A stretch of 54,497 nt of DNA. It comes from Rhizomucor pusillus. Its lineage: Eukaryota; Mucoromycota; Mucoromycetes; Mucorales; Lichtheimiaceae. Position 1 is the first letter of the stretch; every line of letters begins with the position of its first letter. Positions 36,040 through 47,769 of this stretch are shown here, in pieces. The stretch spans positions 1 through 54,497 of the forward strand of contig FWWN02000592.1 in assembly GCA_900175165.2 (NCBI GenBank), written 5' to 3'. A program made the translations under genes and the position numbers. Under the pieces are notes generated by a model. The model did no database searches, was not told where the DNA came from, and was given only the letters and a program-made list of their open reading frames with translations.

Positions 36040-38110
36040 ATGTCATATCGCGTCTTTGCAGCAAAGGGAGGAGGCCTAGTCAGATATTTGCGAAATACGC
36101 GTGTTTTTGCATCCAAGGCCGATATACATCTGTGGGAGTCCCTTCCCGGCGAGAACAACACACCTCGCAAAGGTGTCGAAAGATTATTGGGGAAGTTACG
36201 TGCAGAAAGATTCGCCCAAGCACATCCCGTAGCAACCACACCGCTGGATCGCTACGATGTTGCGGTAGGTCCGTGCATCTACAACGTTTGATATGCCGAA
36301 ATCATACTGATGATCGATATACCTTGCAGTCGGTGGAGGCATCGTAGGATTGGGTACGTCAACAGCGGTCATTTACAGTGACGCGCATCGGATCTAATAG
36401 CAATATCGTTGCAGCAACTGCAAGGGAAATATTGAATCGGTATCCAGACAAGACAGTTGTGGTACTGGAGAAAGAGCCCGAGGTTGCGGCGCATCAGACG
36501 GGACACAATTCTGGCGTTGTAGGTGCATGGCTGATAACATTGATCCGTGCATAAATATTGATGAATGGGGTAAAAACAATACGTGTGTGACACGCCGTTG
36601 CAATAGATACACGCAGGAATGTACTATAAGCCTGGTTCGCGCATGGCACACACGTGCGTGCACGGTGCAGAGTTGATGTACAAGTACTGTGAGGAAAACG
36701 ATCTGCCTGCAGAGCGCTGTGGCAAGTTCATTGTTGCGAGCAATGAGGCCGAACACGCTCAAGTGGAGAAACTGTATCACCAGGGCAATGCAAACGGGGT
36801 GCAAGGATTGGAGATTTTCAGCGGAGAAAAGGTCTGTGCTGCCATTGAGAGAACGAAGTTGTGTGCGCGCGAACTTAACACCACATTGCTGTGCTTCACT
36901 CAAAGGTCCGAGAATATGAACCGAATATTGCAGCCTACAGTGCACTGTACTCGCCAAACACTGGTATTGTAAATTACTGGCTTGTTAGTCAATGCATTGC
37001 AGATGAAATACGTCGTTCCGGGTACGTGCATTGAAACGACTTATCACTGCTTTCTGTACACTGATACATGCCGTTTAGACGGGGCGATATTAAACTGTCG
37101 TTTGATGTCAGAAAGATTAGCCGGACAAAAGAAGGGCGAGTTCATGTAAGATCCCGTCATCAAACAGGTTTGCTGCATGATAATAACAAAGAAATTGCCT
37201 ATATCATCTTCTAGATTCAAGGCCATGAGCCGACCCAGGGCGGTCCATCCTTGCATGTCGACGCTGCAAGAGTTATCACCTGTGGCGGATTCTATTCGGA
37301 TCGATTAGCCGCTATCGCCGGAGGAAACCCAAAAGCACATCGTGTGGTTACATTTAGAGGCAAATATTATCAACTCAAATCAGAGTACAGAGGTGTTGTG
37401 TCTCGAAATATATACCCGGTTCCCAGTGGTGGAGGTATTCCTGTGGGCGTACATTTTACACCAACTGTGAGTACGTCCTGATACTTATATACATTAAAAC
37501 AAGGCTCTAATCAGTAAAACTAGGTGGATGTCAGGAGAGGGCATCAAATGATCGTCGGTCCGGGTGCATGGTACGTGCTGTTGAGACACTGCATGTCATT
37601 GCTTGTTGCTAACGAGAAGACTATCAGTATCACATTTTCACGTGAAGGATACAAGTTCTTCGATTTCAAAGCAAAGGACGTTTGGGATTCAGCAACGAAT
37701 GCTGCATTTTGGGCATTTGCATTTAAGAACCTATCACTTTCATTTGGCGAGCTGTATCGTGACCTGAGCAAACGTGCCTTCCTAAAGAGTGCTCAGCTTT
37801 TGATGCCATCGCTGACGGAAGATATGGTGGAACCTAGCTTCACAGGCGTCATGTCTCAAGTATTCGAGGTAAACACTGTAATTGTATGCGTTCTTTTCCA
37901 TCGACAACTCATTTTTTTATCAAGCCTGGTGGACTCGCTGCAAGTGATTACATTCTGGAACGTAGGTGTCTCGATGGATTGGTGCTGAATCTTAGAAACG
38001 CACCTTCCCCAGCCGCAACGGCATCTTTAGCAATAGCAGAAATGCTATGCGACGTTGCATCGGAAGACTTTGGTTGGCCACAGTTAGAAAAACAGAAGAA
38101 GAATATGTAG
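36040..38110 (+). CDS. L2HGDH: L-2-hydroxyglutarate dehydrogenase, FAD-dependent, mitochondrial
   Basis: Oxidises L-2-hydroxyglutarate, a side product of malate dehydrogenase, to 2-oxoglutarate; a DAO-superfamily flavoprotein of the mitochondrial membrane. Ten exons: 36040-36268, 36330-36353, 36415-36518, 36607-36831, 36906-37021, 37079-37145, 37215-37466, 37524-37570, 37628-37868 and 37925-38110, total 1491 nt, 496 residues. The N-terminus (MSYRVFAAKGGGLVRYLRNT) is basic, compatible with a presequence. FAD-binding Rossmann motif DVAVVGGGIVGLATAREIL is assembled across three exons. It is followed by HNSGVIHAGMYYKPGSRMAH, EYEPNIAAYSALYSPNTGIV, ITCGGFYSDRLAAIAGG, GGIPVGVHFTPT with GHQMIVGPGAC, and the end LNLRNAPSPAATASLAIAEM. 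Nothing looks broken. Confidence 0.96.
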
Positions 38111-38651
38111 TGATACCCGTAGCATTAAGAGGGAATCAAATATGGAAGGATAAAGACTTATTATTAAATGTATAGTGCATAGAATTTATCAACAGCGCCT
38201 GAACTACTTTTAACTTTGATAGATTGCCGTGCTCTCTTTCATTATCCATGCCTGCATTTATTCAATGCATCGATATATAAACATTATATGTACCTTGTAT
38301 CTGAAGGAGCTAGTAACTACTCTAATGAATTTAACTGCATTCGTTTTACCCAGTTTATCTTCTTCTTGTCAGTCTATATCGATGACTGTTATATTCTATC
38401 TTCTTTCAGCACCAGAATAGTAAGTGGCCTTAAGTACAATCTTCTTGGAGGTCATTTCAATAACAATAAAAAGCTCTGAAGACCAAAACGATTTCTGCTG
38501 TAGATCTCGAACGTTGCAATTCCTCAGCAGGAGAAGAATGCAAATTTCAGACATAGAAATTTACATACTGGATATGACCGAACACTTGAATCAAAAAAGT
38601 CAAAGGAGCATAAATGATAGTATTATAATACACGAAGGATGATTTCCATTA
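38111..38651. other. Convergent 3' gap, no gene seen
   Basis: About 540 bases between the stops of L2HGDH and the TMF golgin, AT-rich, without a protein-like frame. Confidence 0.4.
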
Positions 38652-41600
38652 TTATGTACATGCTTTCTCTAGCCGATCGATTTTTTGCACCAATTCTACA
38701 ATTTGACTTCGATACATTTCTTTTACATCTGCAATGTCGGCTTTCAGTTCTTCCACCTGTTCCGTTCGCTCACCAAGCAATTCGAGCGAGGCATGGTATC
38801 TGCAACTCTGAGGTTAACAGCGTTTCTCACCAAACTCACAGGTGCTTATTTAATTACCTCTGTTCTAACTCTTGCATTTGCCGTTCTAAATCGTGCACTT
38901 TGCGGTTTTCCTTGCGACTACGGCAGCTGAGCACTTTCTGCCGGATAGATGTCTTCGTTTTGGATACTTACAGATTTTCCATTTCAATATTCATGTTTAG
39001 GATTTCTTCAGACAATTCATCTGCCGAACAGACAGTTAATAATGACGATTATTTTTGCAGACTCGGTGAATAGAAATATGTACCTCTAGACTGGACCGCA
39101 CTCTGGAGTTGAGTCTGATAAAAACTCAGCTGATTCTCCAGGAACCTCATGTTTCCTTGGAACCGCTCAGATGCAGCAGGTACGGCTGTCTCAGTGGTAG
39201 CTACATCTGTACTTGATCTTGGGGTGGATGTCGGGGTATGTGCCTAAAAAATAGAAGCATTTATTTTACCAAAGCAATCGGCCTAGAATTGTGCTCATTG
39301 TTTGCTTACCAGTGATAACTGCGCTGGAAGTTCTGACTGCGTTGAATGCGACCCTTCACCGTTCGGTTCTGGGCTTTGCTTGACAGATTTCTTCACGCCT
39401 GCTCCAGTGCCAGTTTTCAGTTCCCACTGTCGCCGCTCTTCTTGTAGCCGTTCCTTCATGATTCTCTGATAGCGTTTTTTTATTTCCTCTTCAAGATGCT
39501 TTTCTTTTTCCTTGTAGCTATGCAGCTCGCTCTGAAGACTTTCGATCTGTTCTTTTTGATCTTCTATCAGCGCCGCACTTTGCTTTGCCTTGGATGATTG
39601 ATCAGAAGCTTCCCGACGTTCCTGGCTCAACAATAGCTTCAAATGCTCAAGTTGATCGGTCTAATGCCAGCAGTCAGCAGTCTTGATTAGCAAAGAACAC
39701 GCACGTCACTTACAGCGTTCGTATATTTATCGGTAACATCCTGCAGCAAAGCCTTGCATTCATCCCGCTCCTTTTCAATAGATTGCAGTCGCAAGGCAAT
39801 CTCTTGCTCTGCATAATCTCTCTGTTTCAAGGCGGCAGTGTGTTGCATTTGCAACATATCAATCTGCTGTAGTAACGGTGCTGTTGCCTCTTCAACTTTG
39901 GTATCTAGCTCGGCCGAAGACATATCCAAAGTTTGTAACCGTGCTTGCAAGTCCTGCGGGTGTGGTAAATTAACGGAGCTCCTACCTAGGTCGCATGCTC
40001 CATTTTACCTTTACTTCATCCAATAGTTGGTCTTCCCTTTTGCCTGCGTCTGACTGCAATGAATGCAACGCGCTTTGTAAATCCTTAATCTAAACCACCA
40101 GTGTTAATGGACTACGCAGTCAATCCACTTTATCACTCAAATTACCTCGTTGCGTAAACGCGCCTCTAATATATTAGACTCCTCTCTAGATTTTTCCAGC
40201 TGTAACTTGAGTTCCGCATTTCGTTTTTGCTACAAAATGCGCAATTTAATTATACATTTGCAGCTCGAGGAACGCGTTTAGACTGTTACCTCTTTTTCCA
40301 ATAGCACACCTTGTTCTTGTTTCGACTCCAGCCGCGCTTTTTGCCTTTCCCTCTCAAGATTTGCAATTGCATCTTTAAGGGCAGTCTATATACCAATGAC
40401 ATTTTCTTTTAGCTTTAATGTGATCAGAGGGCTTCGATTGACTATCTTACCTCCTTGTTATTGTATCTTTCCTTCCATTCGCGAAGGTCGGTCTCCAGCT
40501 TATGCATATGTTTCGTCTGTCGTTCCGTCAAGTCTGATACGGCCTTGAAGGACTCTATCAAAGAGTCAGCGAACACTCAGATACGCTCCTTCCATTGCTT
40601 CAAACACAACCTTGCAGCCGTCTCTCTGATTCAGAGATGCGCATAATTTTTGCATTGGCTTCTACCAAATCTGAAGAGGATTTTTCGACTTTCTTTTGTA
40701 AATCTGCAATGGTTTTTTCCATGTCCTGTTTTTCGCTTCTGAGCCTTTTGATGACATTTCCGTGCTTAAGCTCCGTTTTTGATAGCTTCTCCCCTATCCA
40801 ATAAGCAAAAACATCAGGCAATCGGTACATTATTTCTACGTTGCTGTTTTATACCTTCTTCCATTAATCCTCGGATTTGCTCAGATTTGGATGCTAATTG
40901 CTGTTTCAGGTCCTCAACTTGTGCTTCCAATTTCCGTGTCTGCCTCTGGTCTGCTGCACTGCCGTTTGCTTTGTTATTGTTTGCTTTCATCGCTTCCAAT
41001 TCAGCAAGGACTGTCTGATTTTCTTTTTGCTGCTTTTCCGCCTCTTCCTGCAGGGAATGTATTTGATCGTGCAATTTGGCGATGGTTTGCATAGCTTGCA
41101 ATAGCTGCATTTCTCTCTGCTTCAATATTGAATCTGACGAGTCGTTGCTGATGGCCGGCATCGTACATTCATTGCCCAGTGCGGCGTTGTCATTCGATTC
41201 TGTGGTGGTCGCTTTGTTCAGGCTGCTATCGTCCGCGTTGGGAGTTTGTGTTTCAACTGAAGATGTTCCACACAAGTCTTCATTTTCACTTGTCTCTACT
41301 GATGCGACAGGATCATTATTCTCCTTCTCCTCCCCCTTCGGTTCCGCGGCTATTCGCGAGCTTTCGTCTTCGTTTACCACCATAGCATCAGGGTGCTTAT
41401 CTGCTGCTTGGTTCGAAGAGGTGTTCATCTCTACTACCTCGGTGTCGTTGCCATCAATGGTATCAGCTTGCTTGTTGGTATCTGTGGATCGAATGGACGA
41501 TGGTCGGGAAGTCTTGCCTTGCCGGCTCTTTTCGGCCATGATGGCCGCCAACCTTGCAGAAAGGTCTGAACTGCTTCTTTGGCTCGTAGACGTATCAGCC

Positions 41601-41969
41601 AACGATCGCTGCGGATCTTGGCTCTCCTTTTCAATGTTGCGAGACACTGTGCCTGCGGGTTTCGATGATGATTTTGGCCGTTGCATAGTCGTAACCATCC
41701 CGCTGATCGGGTCCATGTACGTTTCTGTCTCGGTTTCGCTATCGTGTTCAGCTACTTTTACAGAATATTAAGAATAACACAATCACTGCGTGCATTTCGA
41801 TGTAATTACTTGTGTGCTGTTTGTCTGGCTTCGGACTGCTGGAAGGTGTACTGTCATTCGGCTGGTCGATCAGCAAATTGTCAAAAGTGTTCTCAACGTT
41901 GGAAATAGCTTGCTTCAAGAGACCACCCCATCGATTGGGTTCGCTCGTTCCAAAGAAGCCGCTCATCAC
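38652..41969 (-). CDS. TMF1: TMF1/Sgm1-type Golgi coiled-coil protein (golgin)
   Basis: Golgi tether of the TMF/Sgm1 family (binds Rab6/Ypt6 in relatives). Thirteen exons (minus): 41969-41810, 41754-40855, 40793-40611, 40554-40451, 40385-40290, 40229-40146, 40089-40009, 39953-39714, 39660-39310, 39243-39084, 39020-38972, 38917-38858 and 38799-38652, total 2616 nt, 871 residues. The N-terminus WGGLLKQAISNVENTFDNLL is the conserved TMF amphipathic start. A Ser/Thr/Glu-rich low-complexity region follows. The middle has the TMF DNA-binding-named segment (IRGLMEEGEKLSKTELKHGN then VIKRLRSEKQDMEKTI). Long coiled coils lead to the C-terminal TMF domain (FLENQLSFYQTQLQSAVQSR, LELLGERTEQVEELKADIAD, VKEMYRSQIVELVQKIDRLE). 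Met-Met at the start: translation may begin at 41969 or 41966. Confidence 0.92.
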
Positions 41970-43316
41970 AGATGTAAAGATATACTGGGCGATACACTCT
42001 TACGACGTACAGCAGGGCGTTGAGGAGGATATTGGCAAGAGCAGAGCATCGTGTCCCGCACTTATCAGCGGGGACCGAACGCTGTGTCGGGGAACGAGCA
42101 AAGGTGATGGTTCTTTTCAAACGTGTCAAAAATCATGGAGTTGGCATTTATATAGCATCAGGGTTCTGGAAACTATGAGCAAAAGAGACCAATGAGGATA
42201 TCTATCGATGTTAGAAACGATGATGAAAGCAAGGCTCGACTTGATAAATAAAAGGTGAACACTAGAGTGATATTCATATGTATGCTTTGTCCCACGTCAT
42301 GCAGTCAATCGTTTGCATGTTAAGCCCTCATTTTTCAAAAAGAGAAAATAAAAATCTATGGGAGCACCTCCTTTCTGGAGCCTATATCATTTTTCTTTAG
42401 GCTACTATCGATCAATATGCAGATATTTAGCATTTATGCGCCGGGAATTTACACCAAAAATATGAATGTTGAGAGGTTGGATTGAGTCCTGCCCAAAAGG
42501 ATGATCAGGAACCAGACTATACTATGAAATGGGATTTAAGTACTCACTGGCAGCAATAGAAAGCTACAAAGGATGCTTCCTAGCGACCCAGTTTGAACTT
42601 CCACAATTTAACATGATGGTTTCCTCAACCTAAACAACCGTTGAGAGGAATACAATAACAGGGATGACTCTAGCTAGCAGACCAGCTTCCCAGCAGGAAA
42701 CCAATGGCGAATGTATTAAAGCTAAGTATTCATTATGTAGTGGACAAAACAAGTTTATTATATTATTTTCCGCTCTTCGCGGGGACCACGCATCGTGTCG
42801 GGGCAGGGCAGACGCGAGCAAAGGGGAAAAAGACAACATATAAAAAAATACATTTTTGAGGGGGGGGGGGCAGCGCACCAGCACGCATTATGCACTTGCA
42901 AGCAAAAGATTTTGGCAGACAACTTGGAAAATCCGGAGGCAACCATGTCTTTCGGTGACCTGTATAGCGACAGAGCCCAGGGGAAGACGCCAGAGAGCAG
43001 AGAAGCTGCATGCATAATTCGGTCTCGAGGTATATATAAACATGCCTCAGTCTGCATCAACGGTCAATCGTTTGCAATCTTAAAAGATTTTATGTTCTAG
43101 CTTACCATATCATTATTTCTGTAAAAGATAAAGAGAAAAAAATGCATGGGGATTGCTCATTTTATAGTCATCTCAACAGAAAATTTTCTGTTATCAGAGA
43201 CAGTGCTTTACATCCCGGGAACTTCGAATGTTGTTCCACATTATGATAGTTTTTGTGAACCGGCCCAGTGACATGTAAGGCCTACGAATCTTCTGTGTCG
43301 TACCGTATATACAGCA
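41970..43316. other. Non-coding, partly duplicated-looking region
   Basis: No gene. Short shared words recur between about 42045-42290 and 42780-43075 (for example GCATCGTGTC, GAGCAAAGG and GTCAATCGTTTGCA), suggesting an old, diverged segmental copy of the TMF upstream region. A run of eleven G occurs at 42860-42870. Confidence 0.35.
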
Positions 43317-43446
43317 CTATCTGGAGCTTTCGATCTTCCTCCAGGAGCTTCCACGGAACGTGCTTACCTCTAAGCCAATTTTGTAGGTGTCCAAAAGTAT
43401 ACTTTGGATAGTGCATTGCGCCGAAACAGACTCGCGTGTCTCTCCC

Positions 43447-43548
43447 AACCCTGGTTTTGCATCCACCATCGAGATCCCAGGTTTATCTGAAACTTGGTTT
43501 TGCACCGGCCATCGAAGTTCCAGGTTCCATCGAAATTTCAGGTTTATT
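43447..43548. repeat. Degenerate 44-bp tandem repeat, about 2.3 copies
   Basis: Units begin at 43447 (AACCCTGGTTTTGCATCCAC) and 43491 (AACTTGGTTTTGCACCGGCC); each continues with CCATCGA, a CCAGGTT core and a CGA/TGA end. A partial third CAGGTTTATTG follows. Copies differ at roughly a quarter of positions. It lies in an otherwise non-coding stretch. Confidence 0.7.
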
Positions 43549-43786
43549 GTTACATATCTCCTGAATTTGTTGAAGCGCTCCTTCGTCGCGATGCGCTTCA
43601 CGCAAACATAGGGTAAAAATGTTACATTTTTGTTGAGAGTCAAAAGAAAGTAGTAAAAAAGAAAATGGAATAGGAATAGATGGGAGGATGGCCACATTTT
43701 ATAAAGCTTCTATTTTGACTTGATGGATTGGCTGACATTCACTATATTGGTCTTTCACAAAAAGAAAAAAAGAGAAAGACAATTTT

Positions 43787-44170
43787 GTGTCCCACTTTAG
43801 CATTTTGCCCCAAAGTGATTTCGAAAGATGGAAAACATCGAGTCAAACCAATTCTATCTTTGACTCTTATGCTGATGAAAACTTAGTCAATGAATATAAA
43901 CGATCTTGTCAACCTCTTAACTTTTGTTCAATCGAAGCAGCTATTAAAAATTTGTCTTCATCTCATTTTTCTTCCTCTTATCTTACTGTTTACACAACAT
44001 CTGTCCAACTTGCCGCAAGACATTTACTGATGTGAATTGAACATCTCGAAGCGCGTCCATACAATAACGTTGAAGCATTTCAAATGACTGATTCCATGTA
44101 CTCAACAAATTATGTATCACGCAAGGCCAACAGTCTATTGGCTCACTCAGCACACAAGAACATACAGTAG
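43787..44170 (+). pseudogene. Possible decayed ORF of unknown family
   Basis: A frame without an ATG at its left edge reads SDFERWKTSSQTNSIFDSYA and SIEAAIKNLSSSHFSSSYLT, meets a stop at about 44033, and continues in the same frame as HLEARPYNNVEAFQMTDSMY and YVSRKANSLLAHSAHKNIQ to a second stop. The continuation across a stop suggests a relic. Not recognised. Confidence 0.35.
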
Positions 44171-44315
44171 ATACAAGCTCTGTATTTTCTTACCCAACTT
44201 GCAAAGATCGCATTTGACCATTTTTAAAATTCAAGTCTCATTGATTTGTTTATAAAAAAAGGTATAAAAACGCCCTATCGGCATTGTTTTCCACCAGCAC
44301 TTCACTCCTCAGCGC

Positions 44316-45139
44316 CTAATCGAACTTGGACTTATGCTTCTTCCTCTGTATCAAAGGTGAGCCAAAGGACTTTCGCTTGAATTTAAGCCTGTGGTTTTGG
44401 TGTTCCGCGCCACCACTAAATGATGCCTTGATCTTTGATACCACTTGGCACGTCAGAGTCTAGTGTAGCACCAACAGTAAACAAGGGAAAAGGCATGGAT
44501 TAGGGAAAGGGCAGGGACTGTAGACTATTTACCTTAATGTGAGTGAGATGCTCTAAAATCGTCAAAGTAAGGTTCACATCACTGGTACTTCTAATTAGAT
44601 GAAATTGACCGATTTGAATCATCCGGTATATTCCGTCAAATTCGAGATCGGTTTTAAACATTCGGCAAACATCACCTTGTGTTATGTTTAGTGACAAAAA
44701 TGCTTACTCGGCATGATGATAAATACCTGCGACAACAATGCCGAGAGCTGCCGGCGACTCGACACCCAGTTCAACCATCGCATCAACCATCCGCTTCATC
44801 TCTTTACCAGTCTTCACAAGATCAGAAAAGTATTGATTACTTTGTTTTCTTCGTTTCTTGACTTCAAGGACAAACACGTCGTATTTAAAACCAATGTCGG
44901 GTATAACACTCGCAAGGTAGTCAGGCTTCTGCATATCTTGCTCCTGCACACCGGATACTTGTAAAAACGAATTAGACCTATTGGAGGAGTAGTTGCAATG
45001 ATCAATATGAAACGAACAGAGATAGGCAAAGTTTGTACGCTTATCAATCGTACCAGTTATACGCAAAGCGCTCGTCGTAGCTAAAGATATGATCGATGAA
45101 TTGCTGCAGATGCTGACGGATAAATGTTTCCTCAGACAT
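44316..45139 (-). CDS. PD-(D/E)XK nuclease-like protein, putative Mucoromycota-expanded family
   Basis: Four exons (minus): 45139-45054, 44977-44727, 44675-44533 and 44459-44316, total 624 nt, 207 residues. Order: MSEETFIRQHLQQFIDHIFS, then PDIGFKYDVFVLEVKKRRK, SDLVKTGKEMKRMVDAMVEL, LGIVVAG, and FKTDLEFDGIYRMIQIGQFH; the tail is basic (KFKRKSFGSPLIQRKKHKSK). The spacing PD-x10-ExK matches a PD-(D/E)XK nuclease core, with a preceding acidic helix and a following helix. I recall lineage-expanded uncharacterised proteins of this look in Mucorales; that is memory, not a search. Starts 16 bases after the stop of the neighbouring gene, so the two may form one transcription unit or one mis-split gene. 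Catalytic activity is inference. Confidence 0.6.
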
Positions 45140-45154
45140 AGTTTTGTCGTTTTG

Positions 45155-46431
45155 TCAGTTGAAAAATAGCCTTGATTGCGCCTGCAGGCCCGTCAGCAAG
45201 AGAGCATCCCGATCTTCTTTTTCGAGTGCGTCGTTGCTATGTTTTCTTATGGCACGTCGGGTTTCCAAAGGGCCACGCGGTAACGCCTATGCAAAAAGAT
45301 GTAACGATTACTCATAGCTACGTATCATTCGTACGTACCCGTTCAACGTCACGACAGCATTGTATCAACTTGTCATCGAAATATCGAAAACCATCCCTGA
45401 CCTTTAATTCATGCAATATAAAATCATGCAGCTCCGAACCAAATTGTCTGTTACTTGTACAGGCGTCACGGCAGTCACCTAGAAGAAAGATAAAATCCAG
45501 CGATCTTGTGAACAAAATTCAGTCAGTATTAGTTCCTTGTACAAAGAGAAATTGTCATTTACAATATCCGTGTGTCAGAAATGTTCTCCTTTTTTCGCGC
45601 AATGGATACTTCTGGCCCGGTACTTTTCGAAGGAATTCGTCATATCGAAATCCTGGATCATGTACTACATCATATCAATTATTAGTAATCATCATAATTA
45701 TCTCTTTGCAAATATCCTTACACGTGCGTTGTTGCCAAGTTTGGAGCTCAATTCCCCTCCAACAGCCAAAATAATCATAAGATGACCTTCGATACGGATG
45801 GTGATCTGGGCTGGGTATAATTGTCGTCTGCAAATTTCGTGCATCAGTAATTCAAATATGGATATATGCATATTACCATACCTCTTCTTTAGATGATGAA
45901 GTTTCTTGATCCTGCCTCATACACTAACATTAGGGAAACATAAGGAAGAAAATAATATCATCATACCTCGGATTCCTTCACATTGTCAATTTCATGTAGA
46001 AGCTCGCGGCGATGATGGTATATGGCCAATTTCTCCACGGTCTCAGAGTCTCTCCGCGCTTCAGTCAAGGTTAACTCTCTCCAGTAAGTGTTTACATCAA
46101 CCGTATTCAAAATCTGCGTAATCTGATTATGTGTTTCAAGTTTGAATGCTTCACTTACACTAAAATTATCTTTCTGAATCGTTTTAGCCCAATCCTGAAT
46201 AGATGTATCTCTTTTCAAATTCACAAGTACTCCAACTGCACTTTTAAAACTTTTTTCCGCTTGCTGTCGATTGCAGTATTTGAAATGTCGAAAAAAGTGT
46301 ATTATGGAAAAGTTGCGATAATGGTTCTGTATATAGTCAACGGTGTTCATGACCACAGCAGCAGAGCAAAGAAATGCATGCATGATAATTGGGTGGCACC
46401 ATGTCTGGATTTTAACTCCGGGTAACGTCAT
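45155..46431 (-). CDS. Uncharacterised protein directly upstream of the nuclease-like gene
   Basis: Multi-exon minus-strand gene. Well-supported exons: 45827-45724 (IEGHLMIILAVGGELSSKLG), 45664-45563 (HDPGFRYDEFLRKVPGQKYP then LREKRRTFLTHGYC), 45478-45339 (FGSELHDFILHELKVRDGFR) and 45286-45155 (LPRGPLETRRAIRKHSNDAL, ending SRLFFN). The first exon runs from an uncertain start to 45967 and contains TQILNTVDVNTYWRELTLTE. The phase between 45967 and 45827 does not resolve cleanly: either an intermediate exon (about 45938-45900), a different acceptor, or a frame break exists. Function unknown. The left boundary given is the longest open frame; Met at 46350 is another candidate start. Confidence 0.5.
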
Positions 46432-46679
46432 TTAATGAATTGCGTAGACGTGGACATGCCTCTTATTTTTTGTATCAAGGAAACCCGACATTCCGTCATT
46501 TTCTTACTGTCATATAAGCTAAGCATATGGCAAGATTCAACACTGTATGACATTAGCTTCGAGGTAGGTATAATTCAATGAATTACCTGTACATTTAGTG
46601 ATGATAGCGATCACTATCTAGATTTTGGGAAGGCGCAAATTTTCCTAGGCAGTGTATCAGACAATATTAGACTAGAACA

Positions 46680-46746
46680 TGCACCGGTGCCTGTTCCTGT
46701 CTGGCCCAGCAGGCTCCTCCTGCAAGGAAGTGTAAAAGCGTCGTGT
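46680..46746. repeat. 66-bp direct repeat, copy 1
   Basis: Begins ATGCACCGGTGCCTGTTCCT and ends GTGTAAAAGCGTCGT. A second copy 298 bases downstream in the same orientation differs at only about four positions. No coding frame or terminal structure explains it. Confidence 0.85.
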
Positions 46747-46973
46747 GCTGTCCCAGTACCAAAGCAAGTGTATCCTCACCACTTGTTTTGCGCTTTTAGA
46801 CAGTGCTCTCATTGGCAAGATGTCCTGGGCTTTATAGCATTTGCTCTCGCTATGATGAGCTTCCGGTGCATGATTATGAACACCTACTAATGCTAAGAGA
46901 AGTATAGGATCAAATATAGCCACATGCTTTGCTGACAGTTGCTAACATTCTTCCAGAAGAACCACAAAAGTAT

Positions 46974-47038
46974 GCACCGGTGACTGTTCCTGTCTGGCCC
47001 AACAGGCTCCTCCTGCAAGGAGGTGTAAAAGCGTCGTA
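46974..47038. repeat. 66-bp direct repeat, copy 2
   Basis: Begins ATGCACCGGTGACTGTTCCT and ends GTGTAAAAGCGTCGT. See copy 1. The 230 bases between copies contain no recognisable gene. Confidence 0.85.
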
Positions 47039-47760
47039 AGTTGCCCAAGGAAAGATTGTCTGATTCCCCACTAAAATTCTCTCGAATTCCATATTTTCAT
47101 CGTATATTTACAATCTTCACTGCTAACCCAAAAGTTTCGCCAAATGTCATTGGCTTCTCATCTGCAATATTGAAATTCACATCGGCAGTCCTCAAAATCT
47201 ACATTTTCAAACGCGAATCACTGCATAGCGGCTGAATAACGAGAGAGGGCAGGGAGTAATTTGTGACAAGAATAATGCAAAGAGCGACAGGGTGAGTCTA
47301 GTGGACATGCTAAGAGGGATCTCTTAGAGTTAAATGAGAGAAAGTGTATTGTCCACGACACAGGAAGAGATCGAAACAAGCATATGCGAGGAAAGGGCGA
47401 TGGCAAAAAGAATCACACTAGCCCGTGTATCAAAATGAACGGTCCCAACACGTGCAGCCACTCACAGGGCCGCCTCATCTTCAGTGACCTCCTACTGGTC
47501 GTCCTTCCAGCACTGTATGTTTTATATATTCATACATGCAAAAAAGGTATATCAATCTGCATCAAAAGAACATGAAGTGCTGCGCAGCAGTGGTCATTCA
47601 AAATAACGTGATAGTTAAAGACATCTTAGTCGAAAATGAAGAACGCGGTCAAGAAAAAAGCTTGGGGAATGTATAAGTCTAATAACGCACTCCTTTGTTC
47701 TCCACTTGGATATCGACCTACGTTGACAAGCAAGTTACAGCTGATCTCTGTTGCGACACT
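47039..47760. other. Intergenic region, no gene seen
   Basis: AT-rich, with scattered short open frames only. It leads into the decayed transposase on the minus strand. Confidence 0.35.
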
Positions 47761-47769
47761 TATATAGGT

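Noticed and set aside
36394..36957. 187-codon antisense frame over L2HGDH
   Set aside because: Shadow of exons 3-5 of a well-supported gene.
41076..41771. 231-codon plus-strand frame inside the TMF gene
   Set aside because: Antisense of the Ser/Thr/Glu-rich exon 2; Ser/Val/Phe-rich by complementarity.
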